A program made the translations under genes and the position numbers. Below, in pieces: positions 1 to 12,040 of a DNA stretch of 64,000 bases. The notes under the pieces are model-generated. The model did no database searches, had not been told where the DNA came from, and worked only from the letters and a program-made list of their open reading frames with translations. The stretch lies in assembly GCA_020064725.1 (NCBI GenBank), contig JAGTWJ010000007.1, positions 1,116,001-1,180,000 of the forward strand, written 5' to 3'. The stretch comes from Drechslerella dactyloides (Eukaryota > Ascomycota > Orbiliomycetes > Orbiliales > Orbiliaceae). Position 1 is the stretch's first letter, and each line of letters starts with the position of its first letter.

Positions 1-1318
1 TATCCAAGCTCGATTCGGCTGGACGAACACGCAAGCTGCAAGTTGTAAGTTTGCACTATTTTCTCTGCAGTTGTAGCACTGCAGTAGACCGGCTCACATG
101 TGCGAGGCAATCGAATCCCAGGCCAGGTCAGGCCGAAGGATGTCCATCGAGGCTTGTAATTTCGAGCTCTCAAGCCACCCTGCCACTGCATACGCACGTA
201 CTTATTTGCAGGCTTAATTTGCCTGTATAAGCACGTTTACGTTCCTCTGCAGCTGTTAGCACGAACGTTATGATCTGCAATGCATGCATGCACAGCTGCC
301 TGTGCCGAGTTTTTCCAACGTTGGAACGCTTGTTTTTCTGCCCTCCCTGCCAGCGGCAGGCCTGCCGTTGTCCGTGTCACTGCAGTTAATATATCCCAGA
401 ATCTCGATTGGCCGTCGATTGGAGGGATGTATTCTCCAGAACGCCCAAATTGCCCAATGGTAGCCCATAGTTTGCACCACACGCCCAACACATCTAATTG
501 AGCTAGCGCTGGATTCACGGACGTCATTAACTGTCAATTGAGTCTAGATCGAGTCCGGGCGATAAATCCCGGTGTAGCATGTTACTTCACCGGATATTTA
601 GTAAGGTACTGCTGTATCAACGATGTCTGATGGTGGAGAGCTAGCTAGACGGACACACGTAATGGGTTGGACAATGGCGTAAATTTTTTCGAGGAGGATC
701 GCCAAACGTCTCGGTGCTAGCCTGCTCGGATCCAGTTCGCACTTGACCGCGATAGGTCCTCGTATTTAAGCCACCTGCCAATTGATGCAATGTAAGGAGC
801 CTGGAACACGATTGAGGTATTATTCACTCAGTACACAACTGTAGAAATACGCGTACGATATTGTTATGTATTTGCCAACTTAGGCGAACTAGCTTTCATG
901 CATGCAGGCGGTGCATTGCAAGCAACAAGCCGCACCAGCATCCGTATGCATCAGTTGCAACATATACGTATATATGTATAACTGCCGGTCCATCGTTGGA
1001 TTCGACTCGGGCGCATCCTCGGTTGGGTGATAATTGGCAAAATGAAGAAAAGATATACATGGCAAATGCGATGTTCTCGTCATTTCGATAGAGAAACTGA
1101 TAGAAAATAGACCGGTTGATGGAAAGGCGAGTTGAGAGTCAAAAGATAAGGACATGGCAAATATTTCCTCCTCGACCCACGCAATCGATCGATCCTTTTG
1201 ACCGGACTGTTAATCTTGCTCAAGCCGTCCAGCCATGCGCCGGAAAAGAAGCCGTCCGCCGCGACCTATGCCTGAAAGATGCTGGCGAATACGCTTGCGG
1301 GAGTGGGTGGTAGCTGGA
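1..1318. other. Intergenic, no gene seen
   Basis: Only short open frames without family resemblance or splice structure occur here. The left part is A/T- and G/C-mixed sequence with a few ATGCATGC-type palindromes (around 280-292 and 896-904). No RNA gene or repeat family was recognised. Confidence 0.5.
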
Positions 1319-2820
1319 CTACGCCGGTTCGCCAGCCGGCCCGCTAAGCGTGGTTGATAGCGACGGTGGCGACCCGAAGTTCGGGGAGCCATCAGAATTC
1401 CAATTGACCTTTTGTGCCATAGTGTAACGGTTGCCGTCGCAGGCACCTGCGGAGTTGCTGGTCGCATGGTAGACATTCCAAATCTCGCTGCCATCAGGAC
1501 TGGTGAAGAAGCTATTTTGCAACATTGTCAGCATGTGCATTCATAGGTACAATTACTCATACTTTCAACGTGACCGGGGCTAGACTCGTCGTGGACTGGC
1601 CCTATCCGGCGAAAGCCGAAGTGGCCTTCTACAGACTCCATGGACTGCAACTGTTTAAAATTGTATTCATGAATTCGGCAATTGCATCCATCGTATGGCA
1701 GGTTCAGTGCACGGTCTTGGGTATCCGGCCAGCAACCCGTATGGCCAGTGTCCATGTTGAAGGACGGCACGCAACAGGAGATAGAAGACAGCTAGTCGTG
1801 CAAACCAAACCCATGAACAAAGGAGAGATAGGCTTATGGAGTCAATTCAGTGGTTGATGAAATCTCAAAATAATGCGGAACGAAATATTCCTGACAATCT
1901 CCTGCAGCCTGGGGTACTGCGAGGCTTCGCACGGCCTCAAGAGATCACTGATTTCCATTCTGTTATATGTCGATAGCTGGCGAAATGGACGTAAAACTGC
2001 GAGGCGGGCAAACGATGATATCCACTCACCCATTATGCGCGGTGCCATAGTTTCCATTTGCGCCTTTGAACACAGGTCCCTTCTTCGTCCAACTACTTGC
2101 ACTCAATGGGTCCCCGGATCCCTTATACGTCAACATTCCCAACTGGTAACTAGTCGTCCAGCAGTACGACGCCGAATACACCACCATCGTCTTGCCGCCG
2201 TGATACAGCGCCGCCGGCCCCTCGTTCACTGCTCCACCGACCGTCTCCCATGAATTCGTCGGCTCTGACAGGAGATATGGGGTGCCAATAGTGTACGGAT
2301 TGCTCATCTGCGCAATGTACAGGCTCTGCTTGCCCGAGGGACTGAAGCGCGACCAGACGAGGTAGTATGCGGATGGGAACCGCAGGATGGAGCCGTCGAT
2401 GCCCCATACGCCCGACTCGAGGGCGCGTCTATATACATATCTATCGAGGACGTTAGTATCCCCTTCGAGGACGTGCATGCGCTGACCACCGCAGCATGCC
2501 GCCGTGCCGGCGGTGTAATAGATCCACCATTTGTTATCGAGCCAGTGGACCTCTGGGGCCCAGAAGTTGCCAGCACGTGAGGCGGTCGAGTCGGTCCAGA
2601 CGGTAGTGGGGGAGGCGGTCTTGAGGCCTGCGAGCGTCGTGGCACGCGTTATTTGGATATTAGTCCAGGTTGTCGTAAGGAGGTAGTAGTAGCCGCCGGT
2701 GTAGACAATGAAGGGATCGGAGCCGTTGGGGTTCTTGAGCGGATTTTGGAAGTTGCGGGCCGTGACTGGGAGGGCGAGCGCAAGCCAGGCGGCTGCGGTG
2801 GTGAGGAATCGTAAGAGCAT
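1319..2820 (-). CDS. Secreted GH43-type arabinan/arabinoxylan hydrolase
   Basis: A secreted enzyme of glycoside hydrolase family 43, probably releasing L-arabinose from plant-wall arabinan or arabinoxylan outside the cell. Two exons: 2820-2030 and 1511-1319, with a 518-bp intron (donor GTGAGT, acceptor ATAG), giving 327 aa. The join restores the family string HNGFFTSPDG. Residues 1-21 form a signal peptide. The five-bladed propeller catalytic residues are visible: base Asp35 in GSDPF, pKa modulator Asp142 in GIDGSIL and acid Glu200 in NEGPA. APEVHWL and GxxYTAG-like blade motifs lie between them. Length fits single-domain GH43 exo-arabinofuranosidases; no carbohydrate-binding module is seen. 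The intron is unusually long for this genome. Substrate is inferred from family only; a xylosidase-like specificity is possible. Confidence 0.88.
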
Positions 2821-3977
2821 TTCAGCTGTGTACTTAGCTAATATATATGGCTACGTAGGTGTCGACCCTGCTATGCATAACGTATGTATTGGCTCTCTCT
2901 CAGCACCATTTATAGACTCATGCCCGACAGTCTAACCTGTCGATTGACAATCACCGGTTTCTTGGTTCGGCGCGCGGCATCACCACTCCGCTATTCTCTA
3001 TATTCGTCTCTGACGCATTTGCTAGCCGTCGACGGTACTATCGACGGCTGACTTGCAGAATTCCACCGCCCACGGCTACATCTCTCGTCACGACGGCTAA
3101 AGTTCGAGGCCTGAACCATGGTTCAAAAACCTGGGGAGCGAGTCGATCCGACATCGATATATTGTGCCCGTTATGCCATTTGTGGAAAATATCTAGATTT
3201 CCAGGGCCCCCAGTCCAGATCATCTTGTACTTGTTCGTCTCCAATGGTTGCTCGCTATATCCCTCGCGGGGAATCTGGGAGGAGAGTGGTCATGGGTGAG
3301 CGAGAATGTAAGTAATTATAAGAAGTCGATGAGCTTTTCGAAGGTCGAAATTGCAGCGGGCGGGTGAACTGTACCGGAGAGACGGTCCGCCCTGCAGCCG
3401 GCCTCGCAACCCGGACAGACCAGGAATGCATTTAGGCAGAAGATATCGCGACGTCAAGGCGAGCAACGCGTTGTTGGTGTTGGATTATGAAATAATAAAC
3501 GACGAAGTCATTGCACCTCGCGAGACCATTGTGCCTCGTAGTAGATATCATGCTTAATTGATCGACTCTTGCATGAATGGGCGCTCAGAGAATGAAAAAG
3601 GAAGGAAAGCCATTCTGGCTTAAGAAACGCATTCTTACTTACTACGTAGCTACATTTAAAATGCGTACGTTACGTTACGGCATAGAGACTGCAGTAAAAC
3701 ACGAATACTGAAGAGAGGAGCTTGAAACGTGGACTGGTGTGCAAGGGGATTCTTATTGACATTCGTGTGGAGAGCAATGTTCGGGGTTCTGTCCAAAGCC
3801 CTCTTGGAGAATCAGACCAGAGGGGCCCAGGGAGCCAACAGTTTGTAGACAGGGTTCGTGAACACTTGTCTACATACAAAATGGAGAGTATGCTCTAGAA
3901 CGCCGTATAGACCCATATAATAACATATATACACCCCCGCCATGAATCATCATCTTAGATCTCTCACTCATGCCTCC
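2821..3977. other. Intergenic, no gene seen
   Basis: This stretch separates the GH43 start from the 3' end of the Rsm22 gene. It holds the GH43 promoter region, with a TAATATATATGG element about 20-30 bp upstream of that ATG. Short ORFs here have no recognisable domain. Confidence 0.5.
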
Positions 3978-6791
3978 TCAATAGCCCCCTTCACTGTCGT
4001 CTTCCTCAACAAATCTTCTCCGCTTCCTGCTTCCGCCCTTACCATCCTTCCTCCTCTGCCACACCGTTACCCTCTTCTGCCCTTTCTTCGGCCCATCTAC
4101 CCTCTGCACCTTACCCTTCCCCTTCTTCTCCTCCCGCCTCCGCAGGCCTTTCTCTTCTCTCGTCAGCTTCTCTTGCTCCCGTACTTTATCCTTCGGCACC
4201 CGCAGCACCTTTGTCTTGGCTCCGTACAGCCACAGATCGCCCCACTTCGCTTTGCGCGCGTCACGGTAGGGCTCCTTGCCGAATGACGCTGCTACGATCC
4301 ACCGCTCTAGGTCGCCGTCTGACGTGCACACGTCCATCGTGATGTGATGGTCGCTCTTGATCGGCGGGAGGATCAAGCGGGGTTGCAGGAACATGAAATC
4401 GCGCTTCTGCTCCTCCGTGTAGGTCCTCTCGATGTGGTCGAGCGGCACGGGCCGCATGCGTATTTTAGCATCCGGGTCGGCATCTGGTGGGAGCCGCGGG
4501 ACTGCCTGCGGCATCGCGACGGACTCGTCCTTGCCCACGCCGCGCCGGACGGCGACGTAGCTGAAGAGCGAGTCTGCGTGGTCGTTTTGCTTTTGCGGTA
4601 GCGCTCGCTGGAGGAACGGCGGCCGCTGGTAGCGTTGGTAGAAGCGGCAGATATCTTGGGACTTGAAGATGGTGCGGCCGGAGATATGCATTGGACACTC
4701 GTTGTGGTTCGTGCATGGTGCGACAATCATGCCATCCTCGAGCTGTGCTTCGGCGGGCTTGATCGGCTCAGGGCTATCCGCAAGGTTCAGGCCGAGGATG
4801 TCTTCTTCGATGACATCCGTGACGTCCGGGTCTGATACTTCGTCTTCCAGGGGCGATTTCTTCTGCGAGAGGGGGGATTTGATCCACTTTTTGAGGAGAC
4901 GCTGGCGGGCGGTCGCGACGTTGGTGAAGCCTTGTCGATTGCCGAGTTCCACGAGGCAGAGGACGCCACCAGGGTTGAGCAGCTGCCAGAGGTTGTCGAT
5001 GTGGTGGTTGAACGCGTTCCTCACCTTGATGTGCTCGAGGGTGTAGTTTGCGAAAATCAGGTCGTAGGATCGTTGCGGGTTGATTGGCGGCTGTTTTTTG
5101 TCGTCTGATAGGCTCTCACTTCCTAGACTGTCGTTCTCATTCGCTGTCTGATTCGACGGTTCTTCTGTTGAAACCGGATCCCACTCGATGGTGTAAGGGG
5201 CATCGGCAGGAGAAGCATTTGTCCCCGCCGCTGGATTCTCGATATCGATGAGCTGCTCATCGAATGGTCGCTCCCACTTCACCGAGCCCGGGGCCGGTTG
5301 CCGATACGGTGTCCGTGGCAGGAACGTCGTATTTTGCAATATCTTGGACGCCATCCCGCGCAGGAATGGGGACGCTGTCACCACTGTTGCCTCAAACTTA
5401 TATTCCTCGTCCATACTCATCGCCTGCACGCCCTCTATACCGTGACCCCAGTCCCACGTCTCCCTGTCATCCTCCATTGGTTCCTCGCCCTTCTTCCCCC
5501 AGCTAAAATTCCACGGCTTCTTCTCCCCTTCCCCTTTCCGGGTTTCCTTGTCCGCTCTTCGCACCTCTGTTCTGTGAGACTCGCCCATCCGTACCTCCTC
5601 CATTGCCATGCGCTCAGCCTTGACGATATCACCCCACGCCAATATCGCCGCGCCTCCGCCGCCGACATCCAATACTTTCCTTACCCCCCTCGCCCATTCC
5701 CCGCCCAGCCGCCTGCGCACCTCCGTCGCTACACCGATGTTGACAGCGTAGGCTTCCGGCAGGACGGTGCCCAGCCAGACGCTTGCGTCGAGTTTATCAC
5801 CCTTCCGCATGTCGGGCAGGATGTTCGGATGGTATCCCGCCGCAGAACTCCGCATGCCTGTCGACATGAAACTGGGCGGGTTATACGCCATCGCGCGTTC
5901 GCGGAAGTGCGCGAACTTGGTGTCCTTGAGCAGGCTGGCGGTCGTCAGCTGCAGCTTGTGCGGGTAGTATACTGTCGTCGGGGAGGTTGCGAAGCGGCCG
6001 CGAATCGTCATCGGGTGGTGGCGGCGGTACGGTTCCTCGTCGCGAGATTCGGCGGGTGGTGGGGTGCGGACGGGGAGGGTGTGGTGGGATACAGGGTATT
6101 CTTCAACGGGCTCGTCCTCGGAGGCGGCTGCGACGGACGCACCACCTTCCTGTGGTATCGGGCGACCCTCATCGTCTACAGGGCCGTGATAGCTCAACAC
6201 GCCCTCTTTGTCAAGTACATAGCCCACTTCTTCGTGGACTTCGATACCACCCGCTGCGCCAACGCCGTCGATTATGAGCACCGCTTCTTCGAGAAGGAGG
6301 CCGTCGCGAAGCATGTCCTCGATCCGCGTAGTCTCCTCAGATGACCAGATGCGCTTGGGGGGACCATAGAGGGTATCCCAGAGACGGCGGTCGGCGGTGC
6401 TGAGAAGGCTTTCGGGGAGTGAGTCCTGCCATTTTTGGCGGGCAGCCTCAACGGTGGGAAGGGAGGCGTGGGAGATGCTCGAGAGGCGGGGGTCGATATC
6501 CTCCTTTGCTTCGCTGGCGGGTGCTTGTCCCGGGTTTGCAGATTGGCTAGCGTTCGGTGTATGGGCAGCGGATTCAGATGCTGGTTCATCGTCGCGGCTA
6601 CGGTTTATGCGAGTAGTGGAGAAGTATCTTGACCGCTGCCGTATCGTCGGCACGGTATACGCCGAATTAGGACCTGTCGCGGCCGACGTTGTCGGAAACT
6701 GCACCCCTCGTCGATGCGTCCCGGCCAGCCGTTCGCTCAGCCGGCAGAACAAGCAGACGCTCCGCGGCGTCAATCGCCGGGCCGTCGACAT
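3978..6791 (-). CDS. RSM22: Mitoribosome small-subunit assembly factor Rsm22 (METTL17 family)
   Basis: A methyltransferase-like protein of the Rsm22/METTL17 family that acts in the mitochondrial matrix in assembly or function of the small ribosomal subunit. Single exon, 937 aa from the ATG at 6791. An in-frame ATG at 6962 would add 57 residues, but starting at 6791 gives a typical Arg/Ser-rich mitochondrial presequence (MSTARRLTPRSVCLFCR). A Rossmann SAM-site-like glycine motif (VLDVGGGGAA) lies in the middle. The C-terminal half has the family's cysteine signature: Cys693, Cys699 (APCTNHNECP) and Cys715 (DICRFYQ), matching positions that bind an Fe-S cluster in METTL17. The extreme C-terminus is highly basic, consistent with rRNA contact. 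It is clearly longer than the yeast protein because of low-complexity acidic and basic inserts. Confidence 0.9.
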   Translation of the reverse strand: MSTARRLTPRSVCLFCRLSERLAGTHRRGVQFPTTSAATGPNSAYTVPTIRQRSRYFSTTRINRSRDDEPASESAAHTPNASQSANPGQAPASEAKEDIDPRLSSISHASLPTVEAARQKWQDSLPESLLSTADRRLWDTLYGPPKRIWSSEETTRIEDMLRDGLLLEEAVLIIDGVGAAGGIEVHEEVGYVLDKEGVLSYHGPVDDEGRPIPQEGGASVAAASEDEPVEEYPVSHHTLPVRTPPPAESRDEEPYRRHHPMTIRGRFATSPTTVYYPHKLQLTTASLLKDTKFAHFRERAMAYNPPSFMSTGMRSSAAGYHPNILPDMRKGDKLDASVWLGTVLPEAYAVNIGVATEVRRRLGGEWARGVRKVLDVGGGGAAILAWGDIVKAERMAMEEVRMGESHRTEVRRADKETRKGEGEKKPWNFSWGKKGEEPMEDDRETWDWGHGIEGVQAMSMDEEYKFEATVVTASPFLRGMASKILQNTTFLPRTPYRQPAPGSVKWERPFDEQLIDIENPAAGTNASPADAPYTIEWDPVSTEEPSNQTANENDSLGSESLSDDKKQPPINPQRSYDLIFANYTLEHIKVRNAFNHHIDNLWQLLNPGGVLCLVELGNRQGFTNVATARQRLLKKWIKSPLSQKKSPLEDEVSDPDVTDVIEEDILGLNLADSPEPIKPAEAQLEDGMIVAPCTNHNECPMHISGRTIFKSQDICRFYQRYQRPPFLQRALPQKQNDHADSLFSYVAVRRGVGKDESVAMPQAVPRLPPDADPDAKIRMRPVPLDHIERTYTEEQKRDFMFLQPRLILPPIKSDHHITMDVCTSDGDLERWIVAASFGKEPYRDARKAKWGDLWLYGAKTKVLRVPKDKVREQEKLTREEKGLRRREEKKGKGKVQRVDGPKKGQKRVTVWQRRKDGKGGSRKRRRFVEEDDSEGGY

Positions 6792-7219
6792 TACTGGTAG
6801 ACGTACGCTGGCCAATTGATGCGGCCGAGCAACTGACGGGTCCTGATGTCGATGCGAAGTCGTGACGTGACGTCGCGCAGTGTGGTGTGGGGAAATTTCA
6901 ATTTGTTGTTGAGGTTGCAATCGCGCGGCGTCTGATTGGCTGCAGTCCCATATCAACTTCACTCTCGTTACTGCACCCTCTACGCGAATTGTGTCGCAGG
7001 CCGGACGATTCAGATCAAGACCCTACATTTATATAATTATAACCCCAAAAAGAGATGATAGGAATACTAATAGCTATAGAGTGGCGCAAAAGTATATATA
7101 CTAAACGGAACGGTAAAGGTCCATTAAAACACGTAATTCAAGCACACTTTTCCATCCCATAAATCCGTCCCCTCTATTCCCAAGTGGCTACCTAGGTAGC
7201 TAGCGCACCAACATCAAAA
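6792..7219. other. Intergenic between two minus-strand genes
   Basis: This 428-bp stretch is the 3' flank of the mannosyltransferase gene and the promoter of RSM22. No further feature was recognised. Confidence 0.5.
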
Positions 7220-10200
7220 CTAAAGCTCGTCCTTGGGAGGAACCTATTCAGTTTGCGTTAGTCCAAGTTCACCAAATATACCGTTGATTAGGTGGATGGC
7301 GGAGATATAAAACTCACCTCTGGCTGCGCGCTTTCCTTGACATCCGCATCAGCTGGCGGCTCCGGACTCTCTGCTTCGAACCTCCTGCTCTTCGTGTTCG
7401 CCTCGGCCTCGGCCGGAACCTCCTCAACCTTCTCAGCCTTCTCCTCGCTGGCAGCGCTGCTCTGCGTGCTCGGCTCAACAGCCTCGGGCTCCTGAGCGAC
7501 GACGCTCTCTTCACCAGCTGCCTCATCACCCTCCACAGACACCAGGTTGCCGTCCTGATCGATCACACGCGTCTTAGTCGCAAATTTAGTCTCAAAGGAC
7601 ACGCCGTCCTGCATGAGTTTCGCTACTTCATCATCACCCAGCAGCCTGCCGTCCTGATCACGGTACTCAATCTTCTCCTCTTGACTTACGATCGAGCCGA
7701 CGACCTTGGCGGCATCCTGGAGTTGCGCGGCCTTGGAAGCATCGGGTGGCTGCTCGGGTTGCGCAACCTCTTCTTCGATGACCTCCTCGGGTCGCTGGTC
7801 GCTGTACTCGGATGCTGCTACCGCCTCGTGCACCTGCTCATGCTCGCCGCCCTTCGCAGCGCTGGGGGCTGGTCCAGTGCCGGTTGCACCGCTCTTGGCT
7901 GGTGTGTAGGAGGCGTATTGCTCGTATTTGTCGAAGAACGTGTTGCAATCCCAGTCCCATCTCGGGAGAAGCTTGAGACGGCTGCACTCCGACTTTGTCC
8001 ACTGGTTGCCGTACGCGAGAGGGCTGTACAGCCAGAACGCAGCGATGCTGACCGTAAGGTAACCAACTGTGGCGAGCACTCCAACAGATGCATTGCGCTT
8101 TAGCCCAAGGACCTGCAGCCGTGCGAAGACGAAGTCCCACATCTGGGAGACGGCGACTATGCCGAAGAACAGGGCGGGGAAATAGTGGTGCAGGAAGAGC
8201 TGGCGCTTCATCAGGAAGAATGGGAAGTAGTGGAATGCCCAGCCCAAGATGCTGGCACCAATCTCGAAGTCGAAGCGGCGGAAGTTCTCGACTTCGTAGT
8301 CCTTGAAGCCGCGTTGCCAGCGGAGGGTCGCGATGCCCTTGAAGACTAGGTACAGAACCACGGCGGCGGTCGTGCTATACCAGATGACTGGATTGCCCAT
8401 GAGGTAGATCTGGCGGTGGTCCTTACCCCAGAAGTTAATGCCACGGCGCAGAAGTGGCCAGGAATCCGGTCGAGAGTCCCAGGCGTGAGAGTCGACGAGG
8501 CCGGCATTGGTCTTCCACATGACCTTCTGAAGCTCCCAGAACTTGCCGAGGAAGCCGGGGTTTTCGTAGTTGATCATTTCGACATCAGGGTCGACAAGCT
8601 GCGGGTGAACATTCTGTTCAACAAACCAGACGGAGTTGGGGAGTGTGCCACCCTTCGCGCAGGTAACCTCTTGCTGCTCGTAACCCCAACTGGGGAGCTT
8701 GACTTTGTGCGAGAAAAGCACGCAGCCGGTCATGACATGGACGAGCTTGAAGCGGGTCTCGATGGTACGGAGACGCTCTTTGGCGAGAGCTCCCTTGGAC
8801 ATACTCTTAATGATCTCGACGCGGAAGTAATCGTTGGCATCGCCGTCAAATCCCTCGTAGCCGTATGCGGAGACTTCGTTCTGCCATTCGGAGTCAGTGA
8901 CGGGTGGGCGCACGTCATGAGAATGCAGGCGCCTGTGGGTTGGATTGTGGTAGAGCTTGACGGTGTCACCGTTCTTAATGAGGAGTGGGGGTACCATGTC
9001 GTCAAAGCCGCTGACGCCCTTGCCGCCCTCGGGCTTCGTGATGTTTTCCAGAGTCCAGAAGTTGTTATCGTCTTTGTGCGGGTAGAGGGTGATTTGTTGT
9101 TGCTTGGAGCCGCCTGGATACATGTGGTTGTGGGAGTGGAGGTAGCCACCCTGCGTGTTCCAGTGGCGGAAAGTGACCTTAGAACCGTAGGCAACATCGG
9201 CAGGGACGGCACCCATCTGCTTGGTGTTTAAGGTGGACTGGAATTGAGCAGACATGAAGCCATCGCCGTCACCAGGGTTGGTGAGGCAGAGGAAGTGGAT
9301 CCAGAACATGAACATGTAGAAGGCGAGCGGCAGGGCGATAAGGCAGAGGGCGCGGGCCGCAACATGCTTGAACCAGAGCTGGATGGAGACGTTCTTGGTG
9401 TCGCCGAGGAGAAGCCAGAGCTGAAGGACAGTGATCGAGCCAACCCATGCAATGGTGAAGAGGCCGACCCATTTGACGCTGAGGGTGGCACCGAGACCAA
9501 GGCCAGACGCGCCGAGCCAGAACCACCAGTTAGGACCGAACCAGGAAGCGGGGCCAATGGCATGCTGGTTCATGAAAGAAGTCCAGGCAAGGGCGGTGAA
9601 AGCGGTGAAGCAGACGAGGGGCGAGTCGAGGAGGATAAGGCGGGACTGCGTGATAAGGCCATTTTCTACACTCAATTAGCCGGTATTCAAGCAGCTCGGT
9701 CGTGTTTAGCGCGTGAATTTTCTAGCAGCCTTGAGCTGAAAAACCACTACGTGTACGTGACGTAGAGAGGCGACCCTACCAAATGTGATGAACCCAGCGG
9801 CGAGGACAGCTGCGATTGTAGAGCATCCCGATGCCTTCAGCGTCAAAAACGCGGTTGGGACGACGAAGACACCAAGGACGGCCGGCAGCAAGCGCATAGC
9901 AACGTATGGGACACCAGGCTCGAGGTAATCCTTGCCAATTTCCTTAAAGTCGAAAGAGCCATCGAAGCCGGCGAGGAAGCCGGCCAGAGTGATGAGCAGC
10001 TTTGCGAGGGGCGGGTGGACGTCCATAAAGAATTTGCCCTTGATGTATTTCGTAGCGAAGCCACCGAAGCTACACAGTTGTAAAACATACTACGTCAGCC
10101 AATTGATGATTCCAAAGCAACATTGTCGCGTAAGTTGGAGACTAGTGCGGCAGTAACTTACTGGACCTCGTCGAACACGACGCTGGTGGGCTGGTGGATG

Positions 10201-10499
10201 CGGAATAGGCGGACGAAGACAGAGAGGACGGTCAACGAGATGACGATGCTCCAGTCGGAGCTGGGCAGGCTGAAGATATCGTAGTCTCTGACGGATCCCC
10301 ATGAGGACCAGTAGCTGGCCACAGAAGAAGAAGACTTGCCCTTAGAAGCCTTCTTCTTGGACGATGTACTGGCTGTGGGCGTCGGGGGCACGACGACATT
10401 GTCGCGAGGCGTGGCGGGGGTAGGGGACCGAGATCGCGAGCGGCCGCGATCAGAGCCGTCGGCAGCGGCAAGGCTGTGGCCTTTCTTCTTGCTCGTCAT
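7220..10499 (-). CDS. PMT1: Dolichyl-phosphate-mannose protein O-mannosyltransferase, Pmt1 type
   Basis: An ER-membrane enzyme that transfers mannose from dolichyl-phosphate mannose to Ser/Thr of secretory proteins, normally as a Pmt1-Pmt2 heterodimer. Four exons: 10499-10162, 10069-9780, 9665-7318 and 7243-7220; introns 92, 114 and 74 bp; 999 aa. Exon joins restore VFDEVHFGGFATKY and ITFENGLITQSR. The DE pair in the first luminal loop and the DVHPPLAKLL motif are PMT hallmarks; MIR repeats follow (HSHNHMYPGG, HNPTHRRLHSHD). Many hydrophobic helices lie on both sides of the MIR part. The C-terminal tail is acidic, with Glu- and Ala-rich stretches. The last exon is only seven codons plus stop (GTGAGT donor, CTAAC branch site, AATAG acceptor) and gives a KDEL terminus; without that splice the frame would end in SPPST. 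FGGFATKYIKG points to the PMT1 subfamily rather than PMT2 or PMT4. Confidence 0.93.
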
Positions 10500-12040
10500 T
10501 GTGACGATGACGATGGAGAGGGTGGTGATGGAGAGGATGGAGGAGTGAGGTTGTTGGAGCGGAGCGGCCTGGATTAAAGGGAGGCAGCTGTGGGCAGCGT
10601 AGCGTAATTAAGTGGTATCGTGGCTTCAACCAACGGCAGGGGTCAGGTACCGCTGCTTGCTTCCTAGCGGTGGAGGGGCCTTGCGCAGCCAATCAGCCTC
10701 ATTTCGGGCTGGCGAATGCAAACCGACACCTGTCTTCTTCTGCTTCAGAGGTTCAGCTCGTGTACAGAATAGTTCTTGGTCGTGCCTGTCGTGGAATAGG
10801 GTTCCAAGGACCGCGCTAGACACCGTCGACGTCGACGCTGGACCAATCCAGAAACACTCTCCCAATCTCAACCTCGACACAGTTCATCGAGAAACATCAC
10901 GATTCAATCGACCAGCCGTCCAGCGAGTATCCACGAGCAGCTCCCTCGATGTATCCCAGGAAACCGATACCTGTATCTACAACAGTACATGTATGTACAT
11001 GTACATGTACTACCACAGCGTAGGCTGTCCACGTTCGGCAACGGGTCTTATCGGCCAATGCACCCGCGGCTGCATGCTTGGCTTCCGTTTCATCTCAGGG
11101 ATCGGAACAGCATAATGCCCACAGGAGACTAAATGTCCAGCCCGATCACTACTTAGCCAGCTGCAAGCCCACGCGTCCACATTCGACGCCGGATCAAATG
11201 TTAATTGCAATTACCCTACGAAGCACGCCGCTCTGCGCGCTGTGGTGGTGGGAGTCCCGCAATTAAACATTAGCGGGCGCAACCTGCCATGGAGACGCAT
11301 GCATGCAATCGACCCAGTTAAGCTGATTCCGTACCTCGCGCACGCCTCAAACTAATCGATACTCAGGTTAACCCAGGAACCCGCCGCCTCGATAAAATAC
11401 TCCGCGATGCAAGGCCGATGTGGCCGCATGCTGCACATGCAATCATCGGGCTCGTCTCCCAGCGAATGGTAACCTAACGCGACGGTACCGTTTCGCCTGT
11501 GCACACGTGCATGAAGACGTGCCAGTTGTCTGCAAGGCCATCACGTGATCGCGAGATCCCTCGCGTCGACGTCGCGACATGATGCGGTTCGCGACTACCT
11601 TGTCTTTGATCAATGTATCGGCATCGTTGGTTCAAGATGATGTCGACCAATGCGTTGGTAGAGGCGCATGAGCAGCTGCAGAATAGTCAGACCAAGAGCT
11701 ACCGAGGCGTCCTCAAGTCCCTGGGCCGCCACGACGGCCTCGACTCGGACATGGAATCGCCTGAATGTCGACAGAGCCTCGTATCGACATGACGGGTATA
11801 CAAATGCCATATGCAGCTTGTGTGGCGGCCCGTCTCAGCTGTCGGAAGATGTGCAATGGTCAGAACGTACGGTGCGCATCTCACGACGATGCGACAACAG
11901 ATCGCCTAAACTGTCGCCGACGCCTCCAAAGGATATAGATATACCTCGAGTTCTCCTACGTATCTGGGTACTCACGGATACAATCATCTAATCCACATAA
12001 AGACTCAGACTGCTCATTTCACGTCTACGCAATCCGAATA
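10500..12040. other. Divergent intergenic region
   Basis: Between the starts of PMT1 (minus) and the Cys/Trp-motif gene (plus). It contains a small alternating palindromic run of GTACAT units near 10985-11010. No gene was recognised; the ORFs at 10612-11115 and 11668-11991 lack domain signals. Confidence 0.45.

Noticed and set aside
5298..6344. 348-aa plus-strand open frame
   Set aside because: It is the complement of the RSM22 coding strand; composition is Arg/His/Pro-rich and shows no domain, whereas the minus strand has clear family motifs.
8416..9231. 271-aa plus-strand open frame
   Set aside because: Antisense to the MIR region of the mannosyltransferase; a codon-bias shadow.
10980..11012. 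Run of GTACAT units as a possible CRISPR-like or operator repeat
   Set aside because: Simple alternating sequence, only a few units and no spacers; a microsatellite.
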